Shown: piece after piece, positions 18,876-26,647 of the stretch | Numbering within the stretch: the stretch's first letter is position 1 | How the letters are laid out: every line of letters starts with the position of its first letter | DNA from: an alpha proteobacterium AAP81b | GTDB lineage: Bacteria; Pseudomonadota; Alphaproteobacteria; Sphingomonadales; Sphingomonadaceae | DNA length: 48,292 bases | Reading direction: 5' to 3' | Assembly: GCA_001295935.1 (NCBI GenBank) | Contig: LJHX01000061.1 | Span: forward strand, 1 to 48,292 | Notes under the pieces: model-generated | The model's database searches: none | What the model was told of the DNA's origin: nothing | What the model saw: only the letters and a program-made list of their open reading frames with translations | Translations under genes and position numbers: made by a program

Positions 18876-19427
18876 TCAGTCTTCGTCTTCGTCATCGATC
18901 TCCGCCAGCCGGTCGATTGCTTCCTCGCCGAGCACCAGGCCGCCGGGCAGGTCATCCTCGTCGATATCATCGTCGTCGATGTCGTCGTCTGAGGTCTCGT
19001 CCTCGAGGCCGTTGTCGCTCGACATGGCGCCGAGGGGGTCGTCGCCGGTGTCGGCGACCGATTCAAGGTCGAGGTCATCGACGCGGCCGCCGATATCGTC
19101 GTCGCCGGCGCCGCCGACGAGACCGTCGGTGATTTCCTCGTCGCTGATGTCGGCGTCGCCATCGTCCATCATCGGCTCGCCGGCATAGGCGCCCATGTCG
19201 ATGCGGCCGGTGGCGACCATCGACTTCATCTCGTCGACGACGTCACGGAGGTCATCGTCGCCGGCGACACCGAGACCGCCGTGCGGCTTGGTGCTGGCGA
19301 AGGCATCGTCCTGATCGCCGTCACGCAGGTGCAGCGCCTCATCGGCGACATCCTGCGCCTGGTCCTCGCCGCGCTGCTCGTTGTTGACGTGGGCGTCGCC
19401 GAAATCGTCTTTGTCGCGCGGGTCCAT
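18876..19427 (-). CDS. Hyper-acidic protein of unknown function
   Basis: 183 residues from ATG 19427, preceded by GAGGAGA. The protein is strikingly rich in Asp and Glu, particularly after residue ~100, with runs such as SDDDIDDDDIDEDD. A better-conserved-looking middle (LRDVVDEMKSMVATGRIDMGAYAGEPMMDD) and C-terminus (LPGGLVLGEEAIDRLAEIDDEDED) flank the acidic parts. There are no cysteines, no signal peptide and no membrane segment. It is likely disordered and could act as a nucleic-acid mimic, a chaperone partner or a metal/cation buffer; none of this is shown. It is the last gene after the thioredoxin/LON-N/Trm112-like genes. Confidence 0.75.
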   Translation of the reverse strand: MDPRDKDDFGDAHVNNEQRGEDQAQDVADEALHLRDGDQDDAFASTKPHGGLGVAGDDDLRDVVDEMKSMVATGRIDMGAYAGEPMMDDGDADISDEEITDGLVGGAGDDDIGGRVDDLDLESVADTGDDPLGAMSSDNGLEDETSDDDIDDDDIDEDDLPGGLVLGEEAIDRLAEIDDEDED

Positions 19428-19474
19428 GGGGCGTCTCCTCATGCAGCAAACCGTTACGGCCAGCCCGAGTTCCG

Positions 19475-19666
19475 TCAGTCCTTGGGGGTGAACTCGCGCG
19501 CCGCTTCGATCAACAGAATCGGCACGCCATCGCGCACCGGATAGGCCAACCCCGCCGCATCGGCGACCAGTTCCTGCGCCGCTTCATCATAGCGCAGCGG
19601 CGCGCGCGTCATCGGGCAGACGAGGATGGCGAGCAGCTTCGGATCGAGGCCCGCCCGCGGCGTCAT
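19475..19666 (-). CDS. Trm112-like / UPF0434 small protein
   Basis: 63 residues. The segments [17 protein letters not shown] and [18 protein letters not shown] match the UPF0434/Trm112-like family. Only one cysteine remains (VCPMT), so the four-cysteine zinc site of eukaryotic Trm112 is absent. In other organisms such proteins activate methyltransferases or sit next to lpxK and kdsB; neither is near. Its ATG overlaps the stop of the LON-N gene by 4 bases. Confidence 0.88.
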   Translation of the reverse strand: MTPRAGLDPKLLAILVCPMTRAPLRYDEAAQELVADAAGLAYPVRDGVPILLIEAAREFTPKD

Positions 19667-20307
19667 TGCAGGGTGCCGCTGCCCGAACCCGCGGCGAAGG
19701 TCATCAGCGCCGTCAGGGTGGCGGCGCGGAGCGGCAGGTCCTCGGCTTCGAGCAGTGCCTGCTTCTCGGCGGGGTCGAAGGGGCAGACCGCGGCGAGCGT
19801 CGTCACCAGCGCTTCGTCATCGGCCGACTTCACCGCGTCCCAATCGGCCGCCAGCCCCTGGGTGTCGAGATAGGCCTTGAGCACATCCTCAAGCCCGGCG
19901 CGCGCCGCGGCGGCGAGCGGCGCGGGCTCGCCGCGATCGTCGCGATATTCGTCATAATCGACGAGCACCTGGCGATAGGGGGTGGTGCGATCGAGCTCGG
20001 CGGCAACGCGAAAGCGCGTCACCCCGGTCAGCGCGATCAGGATGCGGCCGTCGTCGGTTTCCTTGAACTCCGAAATGCGGCCGAGGCAGCCGACGTCATA
20101 AAGCGGCGGCGGGTCGCCTTCGGCGCGGGGCTGGATCATGCCGATGACACGCGCCGCAGCGCCGGCGGCGGCCATCGCATCGCGCACCATGGCGAGATAG
20201 CGCGGCTCGAAGATGTTGAGCGGCAGCATCCCGCGCGGCAGCAGCAGCGCGCCGGTCAGCGGGAACACCGGGATCGCGGCGGGCAATGGCGCACTGGCTT
20301 TGGCCAT
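19663..20307 (-). CDS. LON N-terminal substrate-binding domain protein
   Basis: 214 residues. It contains the LON substrate-binding domain alone: [64 protein letters not shown], then a helical bundle. The ATPase and serine protease domains of Lon are absent. Such stand-alone domains are common in alphaproteobacteria and may deliver or recognise unfolded clients. It sits 10 bp downstream of the thioredoxin-like CnoX gene, an order frequently kept in this class, which suggests a proteostasis unit. Confidence 0.92.
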   Translation of the reverse strand: MAKASAPLPAAIPVFPLTGALLLPRGMLPLNIFEPRYLAMVRDAMAAAGAAARVIGMIQPRAEGDPPPLYDVGCLGRISEFKETDDGRILIALTGVTRFRVAAELDRTTPYRQVLVDYDEYRDDRGEPAPLAAAARAGLEDVLKAYLDTQGLAADWDAVKSADDEALVTTLAAVCPFDPAEKQALLEAEDLPLRAATLTALMTFAAGSGSGTLQ

Positions 20308-20317
20308 GGCTCGCCCC

Positions 20318-21226
20318 TCAGGAAAACAGGATGGTGCGCAGCCGGGCGCGGGTCTTGACGCTCCAGGCGTCGCCGATGCCGGCGGCTTCGAAAAGCTTCA
20401 GCAGCCGTGCCTGGGCGACACCTTCCCGCCATTGCCGATCGGCGGCGACGATGGCGAGCAATTGGTCGGCGGCGCCGTCGCGGTCGCCGCGCGCCAGCAG
20501 CCCGCCGGCAAGCTCGAAACGCTGGTCGAGATTGTCGGGCTCGACGGCGACGCGGCCGATCAGCGCGGCGATATCGTCGACGGGCACCGCCTCGGCGGCG
20601 ATGGCGAGCGCGGCGCGCGCCTTGACGACATCGGCGTCCTTGCTGTCGGCGGCAACGGGGACCAGCGCCGCGCGGGCGCCATCGATATTGCCGCCGGCGA
20701 GCAGCGCCAGGGCATATTTGCCGGCGATGTCGGCGCGGTCGGGGAATTGCTGTGCCAGCGCACCGAGCATTTCGGCGGCTTCGTCATGCGCGCCTTCGGC
20801 AAGCGCGACATCGGTGGCTTCGAGCAACGCGGCGATCTCCTCGGCTTCGCTCATCCCGGCCTCGGCGCCGCCGGGGACGGCGGCGAGCAGGCGATCGACA
20901 AAGGCGGTCAGCTCGCGTTCGCCGAGCGCGCCCTGGAAGCCATCGACGGGCTGGCCGGCGATGAAGGCATAGACCGTCGGGATCGACTGGATGCGGAACT
21001 GGCTGGCCAGCGTCGGATTCTTGTCGACGTCGATCTTGACCAGCTTGACGCGCGGCGCGCGCGCGGCGGTGACCTTTTCGAGCAGCGGGGTCAGCGTCTT
21101 GCACGGCCCGCACCATTCGGCCCAGAAATCGACAAGCACCAGGGCGCTGCGCGAGCCTTCGATGACATCGCGGCGGAAGGCTTCGATGCCGGCTTTTTCG
21201 CTGGCGGGGGTGGCAAGGCTGGCCAT
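20318..21226 (-). CDS. Thioredoxin-domain co-chaperone (CnoX/YbbN-like) with TPR region
   Basis: About 302 residues. The N-terminal thioredoxin domain has ALVLVDFWAEWCGPCKTLTPLLEK with the WCGPC active site and the SIPTVYAF cis-proline loop. The C-terminal ~180 residues are TPR-like helices (EMLGALAQQFPDRADIAGKYALALL and similar). This is the architecture of CnoX/YbbN, which holds unfolded proteins and passes them to GroEL or DnaK. ATG 21226 is chosen because a -10-like CATATG overlaps the alternative in-frame ATG at 21259. It leads a minus-strand operon with the LON-N gene. Confidence 0.92.
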   Translation of the reverse strand: MASLATPASEKAGIEAFRRDVIEGSRSALVLVDFWAEWCGPCKTLTPLLEKVTAARAPRVKLVKIDVDKNPTLASQFRIQSIPTVYAFIAGQPVDGFQGALGERELTAFVDRLLAAVPGGAEAGMSEAEEIAALLEATDVALAEGAHDEAAEMLGALAQQFPDRADIAGKYALALLAGGNIDGARAALVPVAADSKDADVVKARAALAIAAEAVPVDDIAALIGRVAVEPDNLDQRFELAGGLLARGDRDGAADQLLAIVAADRQWREGVAQARLLKLFEAAGIGDAWSVKTRARLRTILFS

Positions 21227-21256
21227 GGCTGATTCCGTGAGGGGCGGTGTTGCGGC

Positions 21257-21286
21257 CATATGGGGCGGGCGCGGGGACTTTGCCAA
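21257..21286 (-). promoter_or_regulatory. Putative promoter of the thioredoxin/LON-N operon
   Basis: On the minus strand TTGGCA (21286-21281), 18 bases, then CATATG (21262-21257). It predicts transcription from about 21250 and favours the start codon at 21226. Confidence 0.4.
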
Positions 21287-21359
21287 CCCCGCGCCGGGGT
21301 CGCAGCCGGCGCCGACACGCGCCTCGCTGTGCGCTTGCGCCGCCGACGGAGCTTTTTGC

Positions 21360-21389
21360 TTGCGCCGCGCCTGTGGGCGGTGCTAACGG
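21360..21389 (+). promoter_or_regulatory. Putative promoter of tRNA-Gly
   Basis: TTGCGC (21360-21365), 18-base spacer, TAACGG (21384-21389, within GCTAACG). It gives a ~22-base 5' leader before the mature tRNA. The elements match those before several protein genes in the window and serve as an internal reference for them. Confidence 0.4.
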
Positions 21390-21417
21390 CCCCGCCTCAC
21401 CACGGCGGCGTGGTCGA

Positions 21418-21492
21418 GCGGGCGTAGCTCAGGGGTAGAGCGCAACCTTGCCAAGGTTGAAGTCGAGGGTTCGAATCCCTTCGCCCGCTCCA
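21418..21492 (+). tRNA. tRNA-Gly (anticodon GCC)
   Basis: The acceptor stem pairs GCGGGCG (21418-21424) with CGCCCGC (21482-21488). The D-arm is TAGCTCAGGGGTAGAGC. The anticodon stem CAACC/GGTTG encloses the loop TTGCCAA with anticodon GCC, and the T-arm contains GGTTCGAATCC. A templated CCA ends at 21492. Confidence 0.97.
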
Positions 21493-21511
21493 GCCGCTGC
21501 GCGGCTGGAGC
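21487..21511 (+). terminator. Perfect hairpin overlapping the tRNA 3' end
   Basis: GCTCCAGCCGC, a 3-base loop, then GCGGCTGGAGC form an 11-bp perfect stem that includes the templated CCA. No T-run follows. The rest of the gap up to 21747 is non-coding and holds further short GC-rich palindromes (for example CGCGGCGAAGCCGCG at 21519-21533), with no gene seen. Confidence 0.5.
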
Positions 21512-21747
21512 GGTGGACGCGGCGAAGCCGCGGAAGCGCTTCATACTCGCGCAAGGCCGGCCGGCGGGGCCGGCGATCCTTCATCGCCGGAACCCGTCCG
21601 ACGCGCGGGCTTTGCCCGCAACCTTGCTTGCTTCCTTGACCACCCCAAGCGGACTCGGCGGCTCCGCCGCCGGCCGCGCGTCATGCACCTCGCGCGCCCT
21701 CGAACCGCCGTCTCGCCCCCCGCGCCATCATCGCTTAGGATCCCGCC

Positions 21748-22689
21748 ATGGCCGGCCACCATCATCTCAACCATTCGCACGATCATCACGCCCATGCCCT
21801 GCCGGCACGCTTCGGCCGTGCCTTCGCCATCGGCATCGGCCTCAACCTCGCCTATGTCGCGGCCGAGGCCTTCGCCGGCTGGCGAATCGGCTCGATGGCG
21901 CTGCTGGCGGACGCCGGCCACAATCTGTCCGATGTCGCGGGGCTGGTCATCGCCTGGGCGGCGCTGCACCTCGCCGGCAGGGCGGCGAGCGCGCGCTTCA
22001 CCTATGGCTGGCGGCGCAGCGGCATTTTGGCGGCGCTCGCCAACGCCGTGCTCCTGCTCTTCGCCTGTGGGGCGATTGCCGTCGAGGCGGTGCATCGCCT
22101 GATGGTGCCGGCGCCGGTGCCGGGCGGGGTGGTGATGATCGTCGCCGGGGTCGGCATTATCGTCAACGCCGCTACCGCCTGGCTGTTCGCGCGGGCCGGC
22201 AGCAACGACGTGAACATCCGCGGCGCCTGGCTGCATATGGCGGCCGATGCCGCGGTGTCGGCGGCGGTCGTGGTGTCGGGCTTCCTGATCGTCCGCACCG
22301 GCGCGCAATGGCTCGATCCGCTCGCCAGCCTGCTCGTCGTTGCGGTCATCCTGCGCGGCACCTGGGGGTTGCTCACTGAATCGCTCGCCATGGCGATGGA
22401 CGGCGTGCCGCGCGGCATCGATGCCGGCGCGGTGGCGGGGTTTCTGGGAGCGCAGACCGGTGTCGCGGCGGTGCATGATCTGCATATCTGGGCCATGGGC
22501 AGTTCCGAAACCGCGCTGACGGCGCATCTGGTGATGCCGGCAGGGCATCCCGGCGACGCGGCGCTCGCCGGGCTGGTGCACGATCTCGAACATCGCTTCG
22601 GCATCGATCATGCCACGCTGCAAGTCGATATCGGCGATTGCGCCCAAATCGATTGTGGCAAGGTCGATTGCGGCGCCGTCGCCGCCTGA
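21748..22689 (+). CDS. Cation diffusion facilitator (CzcD/ZitB-like zinc transporter)
   Basis: 313 residues. A histidine-rich cytoplasmic N-terminus (GHHHLNHSHDHHAH) is followed by six membrane helices. The two metal-binding HxxxD motifs are ADAGHNLSD (D55, H58, D62) in helix II and WLHMAAD (H163, D167) in helix V. The C-terminal cytoplasmic domain is present (AAVHDLHIWAMGSSETALTAH) and ends with three cysteines. The family expels zinc and sometimes cobalt or cadmium in exchange for protons. A CTTAGGAT sequence at -12 suggests that transcription may begin at the start codon. Confidence 0.95.
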   Translation: MAGHHHLNHSHDHHAHALPARFGRAFAIGIGLNLAYVAAEAFAGWRIGSMALLADAGHNLSDVAGLVIAWAALHLAGRAASARFTYGWRRSGILAALANAVLLLFACGAIAVEAVHRLMVPAPVPGGVVMIVAGVGIIVNAATAWLFARAGSNDVNIRGAWLHMAADAAVSAAVVVSGFLIVRTGAQWLDPLASLLVVAVILRGTWGLLTESLAMAMDGVPRGIDAGAVAGFLGAQTGVAAVHDLHIWAMGSSETALTAHLVMPAGHPGDAALAGLVHDLEHRFGIDHATLQVDIGDCAQIDCGKVDCGAVAA

Positions 22690-22702
22690 CGCGCTTGCGA
22701 GG

Positions 22703-22731
22703 CTGACAGGCGCGGCAAGCGGGGCTAGACG
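22703..22731 (+). promoter_or_regulatory. Putative promoter of mmsA (leaderless geometry)
   Basis: CTGACA (22703-22708), 17-base spacer, TAGACG (22726-22731, within GCTAGAC). The predicted +1 is the A of the ATG at 22738; no ribosome binding site is seen. Confidence 0.45.
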
Positions 22732-22737
22732 CCCGCC

Positions 22738-24237
22738 ATGCGTATCATCGATCATTATATCGGCAGCAGCGCCGTCGCCTCGGGCGCCCGCATGGGCGAT
22801 GTCTTCGATCCCAATTCGGGTCAGGTCCAGGCGCAGGTCCGCCTCGGCGGCGCGGCCGAGCTCGACCGCGCCGTGGCACTGGCCAAGGCGGCGCAGCCGG
22901 CCTGGGCGGCGACCAACCCGCAGCGCCGCGCCCGCGTCATGTTCAAGTTCAAAGAGCTCGTCGAGCGCGAGATCGACGACCTTGCCCGCATCCTGTCGTC
23001 GGAGCACGGCAAGGTGCTCGCCGATTCGCGGGGCGATATCCAGCGCGGGCTCGAGGTCATCGAATTCTGCTGCGGCGCGCCGCACCTGCTGAAGGGCGAG
23101 TTCAGCCATGGCGCCGGCCCCGGCATCGACGTCTGGGCGCACCGCCTGCCCGTCGGCATCGGCGCCGGCATCACGCCCTTCAACTTCCCGGCGATGATCC
23201 CGCTGTGGATGGCTGGTGTCGCGCTGGTGACGGGCAACGCCTTCATCCTGAAGCCGTCGGAGCGCGATCCGTCGCTGCCGGTGCGGCTGGGCGAGCTGTT
23301 CGTCGAAGCCGGGCTGCCCAAGGACATCCTCCACGTCGTCCATGGCGACAAGGAAATGGTCGACGCCATCCTCGACCACCCCGACATCGCCGCGGTCAGT
23401 TTCGTCGGCTCGTCGGATGTCGCGCATTACATCTCGTCGCGCGGCTGGGCGAACGGCAAGCGCGTCCAGGCGATGGGCGGCGCCAAGAACCATGCCGTCG
23501 TCATGCCCGATGCTGATCTCGATGCCGTGGTCCGCGATCTCGCCGGCGCGGCGTTCGGCTCGGCGGGCGAGCGTTGCATGGCGCTGCCGGTGGTGGTGCC
23601 GGTCGGCGATGCCACCGCCGAGGCGCTGCGCGCCAAGCTGCTGCCGGCGATCGCGGCGCTGCGGCTCGGCACCTCGACCGACCCTGACGCCGATTACGGC
23701 CCGGTGGTGACCGCCGCCCATCGCGCGCGCATCGAGCATTATATCCAGATGGGCGTCGACGAAGGCGCCGAGCTCGTCGTCGACGGTCGCGGCTTCAGCC
23801 TGCAGGGCCATGAGGGCGGCTTCTTCATCGGGCCGTCGCTGTTCGATCATGTGAAGCCGCACATGCAAAGCTACCAGGAAGAAATCTTCGGCCCCGTCCT
23901 GCAGATCGTCCGCGCCGCCGATTTCGAGGAGGCGCTGCGGCTGCCGTCGGAGCACCAGTACGGCAATGGCGTCGCGCTGTTCACCCGCAACGGCCATGCG
24001 GCGCGCGAGTTCGCGGCGCGCGTCAATGTCGGCATGGTCGGCATCAACGTGCCGATCCCGGTGCCGGTCGCCTATCACAGCTTCGGCGGCTGGAAGCGCT
24101 CGGCCTTCGGCGACATCGGCCAGCACGGCATGGAAGGCGTGCAATTCTGGACCAAACGCAAGACGATGACCGGGCGCTGGCCCGATGGCGGGGTGGGCGA
24201 CAGCGGCTCGGCGTTCGTCATTCCGACGATGGGGTGA
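22738..24237 (+). CDS. mmsA: CoA-acylating methylmalonate-semialdehyde dehydrogenase
   Basis: 499 residues. It oxidises methylmalonate semialdehyde to propionyl-CoA with loss of CO2 and malonate semialdehyde to acetyl-CoA, the last step of valine breakdown. Aldehyde dehydrogenase hallmarks are visible: ITPFNFPAMIPLWM, FILKPSERDP, VSFVGSSDVAHYI, and the catalytic cysteine in GSAGERCMA (about residue 280). The MmsA-specific region ILSSEHGKVLADSRGDIQRGLEVIEFCCG and the terminal PIPVPVAYHSFGGWKRS are present. With echA and mmsB downstream it forms a branched-chain amino-acid degradation cluster. Confidence 0.97.
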   Translation: MRIIDHYIGSSAVASGARMGDVFDPNSGQVQAQVRLGGAAELDRAVALAKAAQPAWAATNPQRRARVMFKFKELVEREIDDLARILSSEHGKVLADSRGDIQRGLEVIEFCCGAPHLLKGEFSHGAGPGIDVWAHRLPVGIGAGITPFNFPAMIPLWMAGVALVTGNAFILKPSERDPSLPVRLGELFVEAGLPKDILHVVHGDKEMVDAILDHPDIAAVSFVGSSDVAHYISSRGWANGKRVQAMGGAKNHAVVMPDADLDAVVRDLAGAAFGSAGERCMALPVVVPVGDATAEALRAKLLPAIAALRLGTSTDPDADYGPVVTAAHRARIEHYIQMGVDEGAELVVDGRGFSLQGHEGGFFIGPSLFDHVKPHMQSYQEEIFGPVLQIVRAADFEEALRLPSEHQYGNGVALFTRNGHAAREFAARVNVGMVGINVPIPVPVAYHSFGGWKRSAFGDIGQHGMEGVQFWTKRKTMTGRWPDGGVGDSGSAFVIPTMG

Positions 24238-24240
24238 GGC

Positions 24241-24711
24241 ATGAGAGTGCTGGCGGCCATCGCACTGATCGCCCTTTCGAGCATGGCGGGCGCGTCAGTG
24301 CCGGCCGAAGAGCGGCTGTTTCGTGGACCATCGCGCTTCTGTGGGGCACATTTCGCAATCGATCTGAAGCCGGGCGAAGAGATTGGATTTCGCCGCGGAC
24401 CGGATTTCGACCTGTTTCGGTTCAGCGGTCCAGAAAAGGGGACTGGCATCTATGAGGGCGTTGCGCCCGACACCTTTCAGAACACGCGGACTACGATCAG
24501 GCTGCCTGATGGCCGGGAGGTCGACCGGCTGCGCGATCGTGAAACAGGATTTTCGTATCTGTTTCGCTTTACCGACAAGGGCAGAGAGAGTTTTGTCCAT
24601 CTTTATGGTTCCGCCTGGTCTGGTAACGAGCAGGACAACAGCCTCTTGAACCGGATCCGTACGGGCACTGCAGCGTCCTTGAATTGCGCTGCACCGACGG
24701 CAGCCCAGTAG
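24241..24711 (+). CDS. Secreted hypothetical protein with atypical base composition
   Basis: 156 residues with a signal peptide (VLAAIALIALSSMAGASVPA). The mature part is mixed alpha/beta in appearance with two cysteines (RFCGAHF and LNCAAP), which could form a disulfide in the periplasm. No family was recognised. The start lies 3 bases after the mmsA stop. A hand count of 24301-24660 gives about 57 % GC against about 70 % in the adjacent echA gene, and the region 24541-24600 is only 45 %. This suggests recent acquisition into the valine cluster. Confidence 0.7.
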   Translation: MRVLAAIALIALSSMAGASVPAEERLFRGPSRFCGAHFAIDLKPGEEIGFRRGPDFDLFRFSGPEKGTGIYEGVAPDTFQNTRTTIRLPDGREVDRLRDRETGFSYLFRFTDKGRESFVHLYGSAWSGNEQDNSLLNRIRTGTAASLNCAAPTAAQ

Positions 24712-24759
24712 CATCTCATCAATCACGCGCCTTTGCAGGCCAAGGCCACGGGGACTGAA

Positions 24760-25533
24760 ATGACCTTCGAAACTATCTTGGTCGAACAGCACGACGCCGT
24801 GACGCTCGTGCGGCTCAACCGGCCGCAGGCGCTGAACGCTCTCAACAGCCAGGTCCTCGCCGATCTCATCGCTGCCTTCGCCGCCTATGACGCCGACCCC
24901 GCCCAGCGCTGCCTCGTCCTGACGGGCAGCGAAAAGGCCTTCGCCGCCGGCGCCGACATCAAGGAAATGTCCGAACAGTCGTTCGCCGACATGTACGCCA
25001 GCAATTTCTTCGCGGGCTATGAACGCATCACCGCCACCCGCAAGCCGTGGATCGCCGCGGTCAGCGGCTTCGCGCTCGGCGGCGGCTGCGAGCTCGCCAT
25101 GATGGCCGACCTGATCATCGCCGGCGACAATGCCAAATTCGGCCAGCCCGAGATCAAGCTTGCCGTAATCCCCGGCATGGGCGGCTCGCAGCGGCTGGTG
25201 CGCGCCATCGGCAAGGCCAAGGCGATGGAGATGTGCCTGACCGGGCGGATGATGGATGCCGCCGAAGCCGAGGGCGCGGGCCTGGTGGCGCGCGTCGTGC
25301 CCGCGGCGGACCTGGTCGCTGAAGCCTTGAAGACCGCCGCCGCCATTGCCGCGATGCCGCCGCTCGCGGCGATCGCCGCCAAGGAAGCGGTCAACGCCGC
25401 CTTCGAGATGACCCTGGCGCAGGGGGTCAATTTCGAGCGCCGGCTGTTCCACGGGCTGTTCGGCTCGGCCGACCAGAAGGAAGGCATGGCGGCGTTCGTC
25501 GCGAAGCGCCCGGGGGTGTGGACGGGCAAATAG
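24760..25533 (+). CDS. Enoyl-CoA hydratase/isomerase (crotonase)
   Basis: 257 residues from ATG 24760. Crotonase features: [20 protein letters not shown] (oxyanion loop), [22 protein letters not shown] containing the first catalytic Glu, and [20 protein letters not shown] containing the second. Both glutamates are retained, supporting hydration of 2-enoyl-CoA rather than 3-hydroxyisobutyryl-CoA hydrolysis. Between mmsA and mmsB it most likely hydrates methacrylyl-CoA in valine degradation, as in other mms clusters. The hydrolase and acyl-CoA dehydrogenase of the pathway are not in the window. Confidence 0.93.
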   Translation: MTFETILVEQHDAVTLVRLNRPQALNALNSQVLADLIAAFAAYDADPAQRCLVLTGSEKAFAAGADIKEMSEQSFADMYASNFFAGYERITATRKPWIAAVSGFALGGGCELAMMADLIIAGDNAKFGQPEIKLAVIPGMGGSQRLVRAIGKAKAMEMCLTGRMMDAAEAEGAGLVARVVPAADLVAEALKTAAAIAAMPPLAAIAAKEAVNAAFEMTLAQGVNFERRLFHGLFGSADQKEGMAAFVAKRPGVWTGK

Positions 25534-25539
25534 GCTCCG

Positions 25540-25645
25540 CTTCCGCTTGCGGGAGGGGTTGGGGGTGGGCATGAAGCCCGCCAAATCCGCGCGGGATCCG
25601 AGGGACTTTCCCACCCCCGGCCCCTCCCGCGAGCGGGAGGGGAGA
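25540..25645. repeat. Composite palindromic intergenic repeat, copy 1
   Basis: Left half CCGCTTGCGGGAGGGGTTGG followed by GGGTGGG; right half CCCACCCCCGG followed by CCCTCCCGCGAGCGGGAGGG. The G-rich left half and C-rich right half are also mutually complementary, around a ~40-base variable core. It lies between echA and mmsB, and its right edge supplies the purines before the mmsB ATG. Confidence 0.85.
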
Positions 25646-25649
25646 AGAA

Positions 25650-26531
25650 ATGGTCACCATCGCTTTCATCGGGGTCGGCAACATGGGCGGCGGCATGGCC
25701 GCCAATCTCGTCAAGGCCGGCCATGTCGTCCGCGCTTTCGATCTTGCCCCGGCAGCGCTCGACCGGGCGCGCGGCAATGGCTGTCACATCGTCGGCTCGG
25801 CCGCTGAGGCTGCCGACGGCGCCGACGCCATCGTCACCATGCTGCCCGCCGGCGCGCATGTCCGGGCGGCTTACGAGGGCGAATTGTTCGCCGCCGCCAG
25901 CCCGAATGCCGTCCTGATAGACTGCTCGACGATCGACGTCGCCACCGCCAAGTCCATCGGCGAGGCCGCGCACAAGCTCGCGCGGGCCATGGTCGATGCC
26001 CCCGTCTCGGGCGGCACCGCCGCCGCCGATGCCGGCACGCTCACCTTCATGGTCGGCGGCCCCGACGCCGCCTTTGCCGCGGCACGGCCGATCCTCGAGC
26101 AGATGGGCCGCGCCGTCATCCACGCCGGCGGCGCCGGAATGGGCCAGGCCGCCAAGATCTGCAACAACATGATCCTCGGCTCGACGATGATCGCCACCGC
26201 CGAAGCCTTTGTGCTCGCCGAAAAGCTCGGCCTCGACGCCCAGACCTTCTTCGACATTTCGTCGAAGGCGAGCGGCCAGAGCTGGTCGATGACGAGCTAT
26301 TGCCCCGTCCCCGGTCCGGTGCCGGCATCGCCCGCCAATCGCGACTATCAGGGCGGTTTTGCCGCAGGCCTGATGCTCAAGGATTTGAAGCTCGCCGCCC
26401 AGGCGGCGCAAGGGGCCGGCGCCAGCGTGCCAATGGGCGCCGAAGCCGCGGCGCTCTACCAGTTGTTCGTCAACAACGGCGGCGGCGCGGTCGATTTTTC
26501 AGGCATCGTCAAACTGCTGCGCGGCGCCTGA
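25650..26531 (+). CDS. mmsB: 3-hydroxyisobutyrate dehydrogenase
   Basis: 293 residues. The N-terminal Rossmann fold shows IAFIGVGNMGGGMAANLVKAGH; the substrate motif is DAPVSGGTAAADAGTLTFMVGG; the catalytic lysine lies in GMGQAAKICNNMILG; and the C-terminal helix domain has KDLKLAAQAA. This is the beta-hydroxyacid dehydrogenase family pattern, and together with mmsA it identifies the NAD-dependent oxidation of 3-hydroxyisobutyrate to methylmalonate semialdehyde. Its ribosome site (GGGAGGGGAGAAGAA) is provided by the intergenic repeat. Confidence 0.95.
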   Translation: MVTIAFIGVGNMGGGMAANLVKAGHVVRAFDLAPAALDRARGNGCHIVGSAAEAADGADAIVTMLPAGAHVRAAYEGELFAAASPNAVLIDCSTIDVATAKSIGEAAHKLARAMVDAPVSGGTAAADAGTLTFMVGGPDAAFAAARPILEQMGRAVIHAGGAGMGQAAKICNNMILGSTMIATAEAFVLAEKLGLDAQTFFDISSKASGQSWSMTSYCPVPGPVPASPANRDYQGGFAAGLMLKDLKLAAQAAQGAGASVPMGAEAAALYQLFVNNGGGAVDFSGIVKLLRGA

Positions 26532-26647
26532 GCCGCAAGACGCAGCAATCGGAGACGACAAACCGCACGAAAATGGTTTCGATCGCGACTTGACGGCGAC
26601 GGCGACCCCGAGGAGTTTCGGCGCGGATTCGGGAGAGCTTCAGAACC

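Noticed and set aside
21448-21639. Possible 63-codon gene overlapping tRNA-Gly
   Set aside because: It begins inside the tRNA, is Arg/Pro rich and runs through palindromic non-coding DNA.
21541-24144. 867-codon minus-strand frame opposite the CDF and mmsA genes
   Set aside because: Antisense to two clear families, with no motif or ribosome site of its own.
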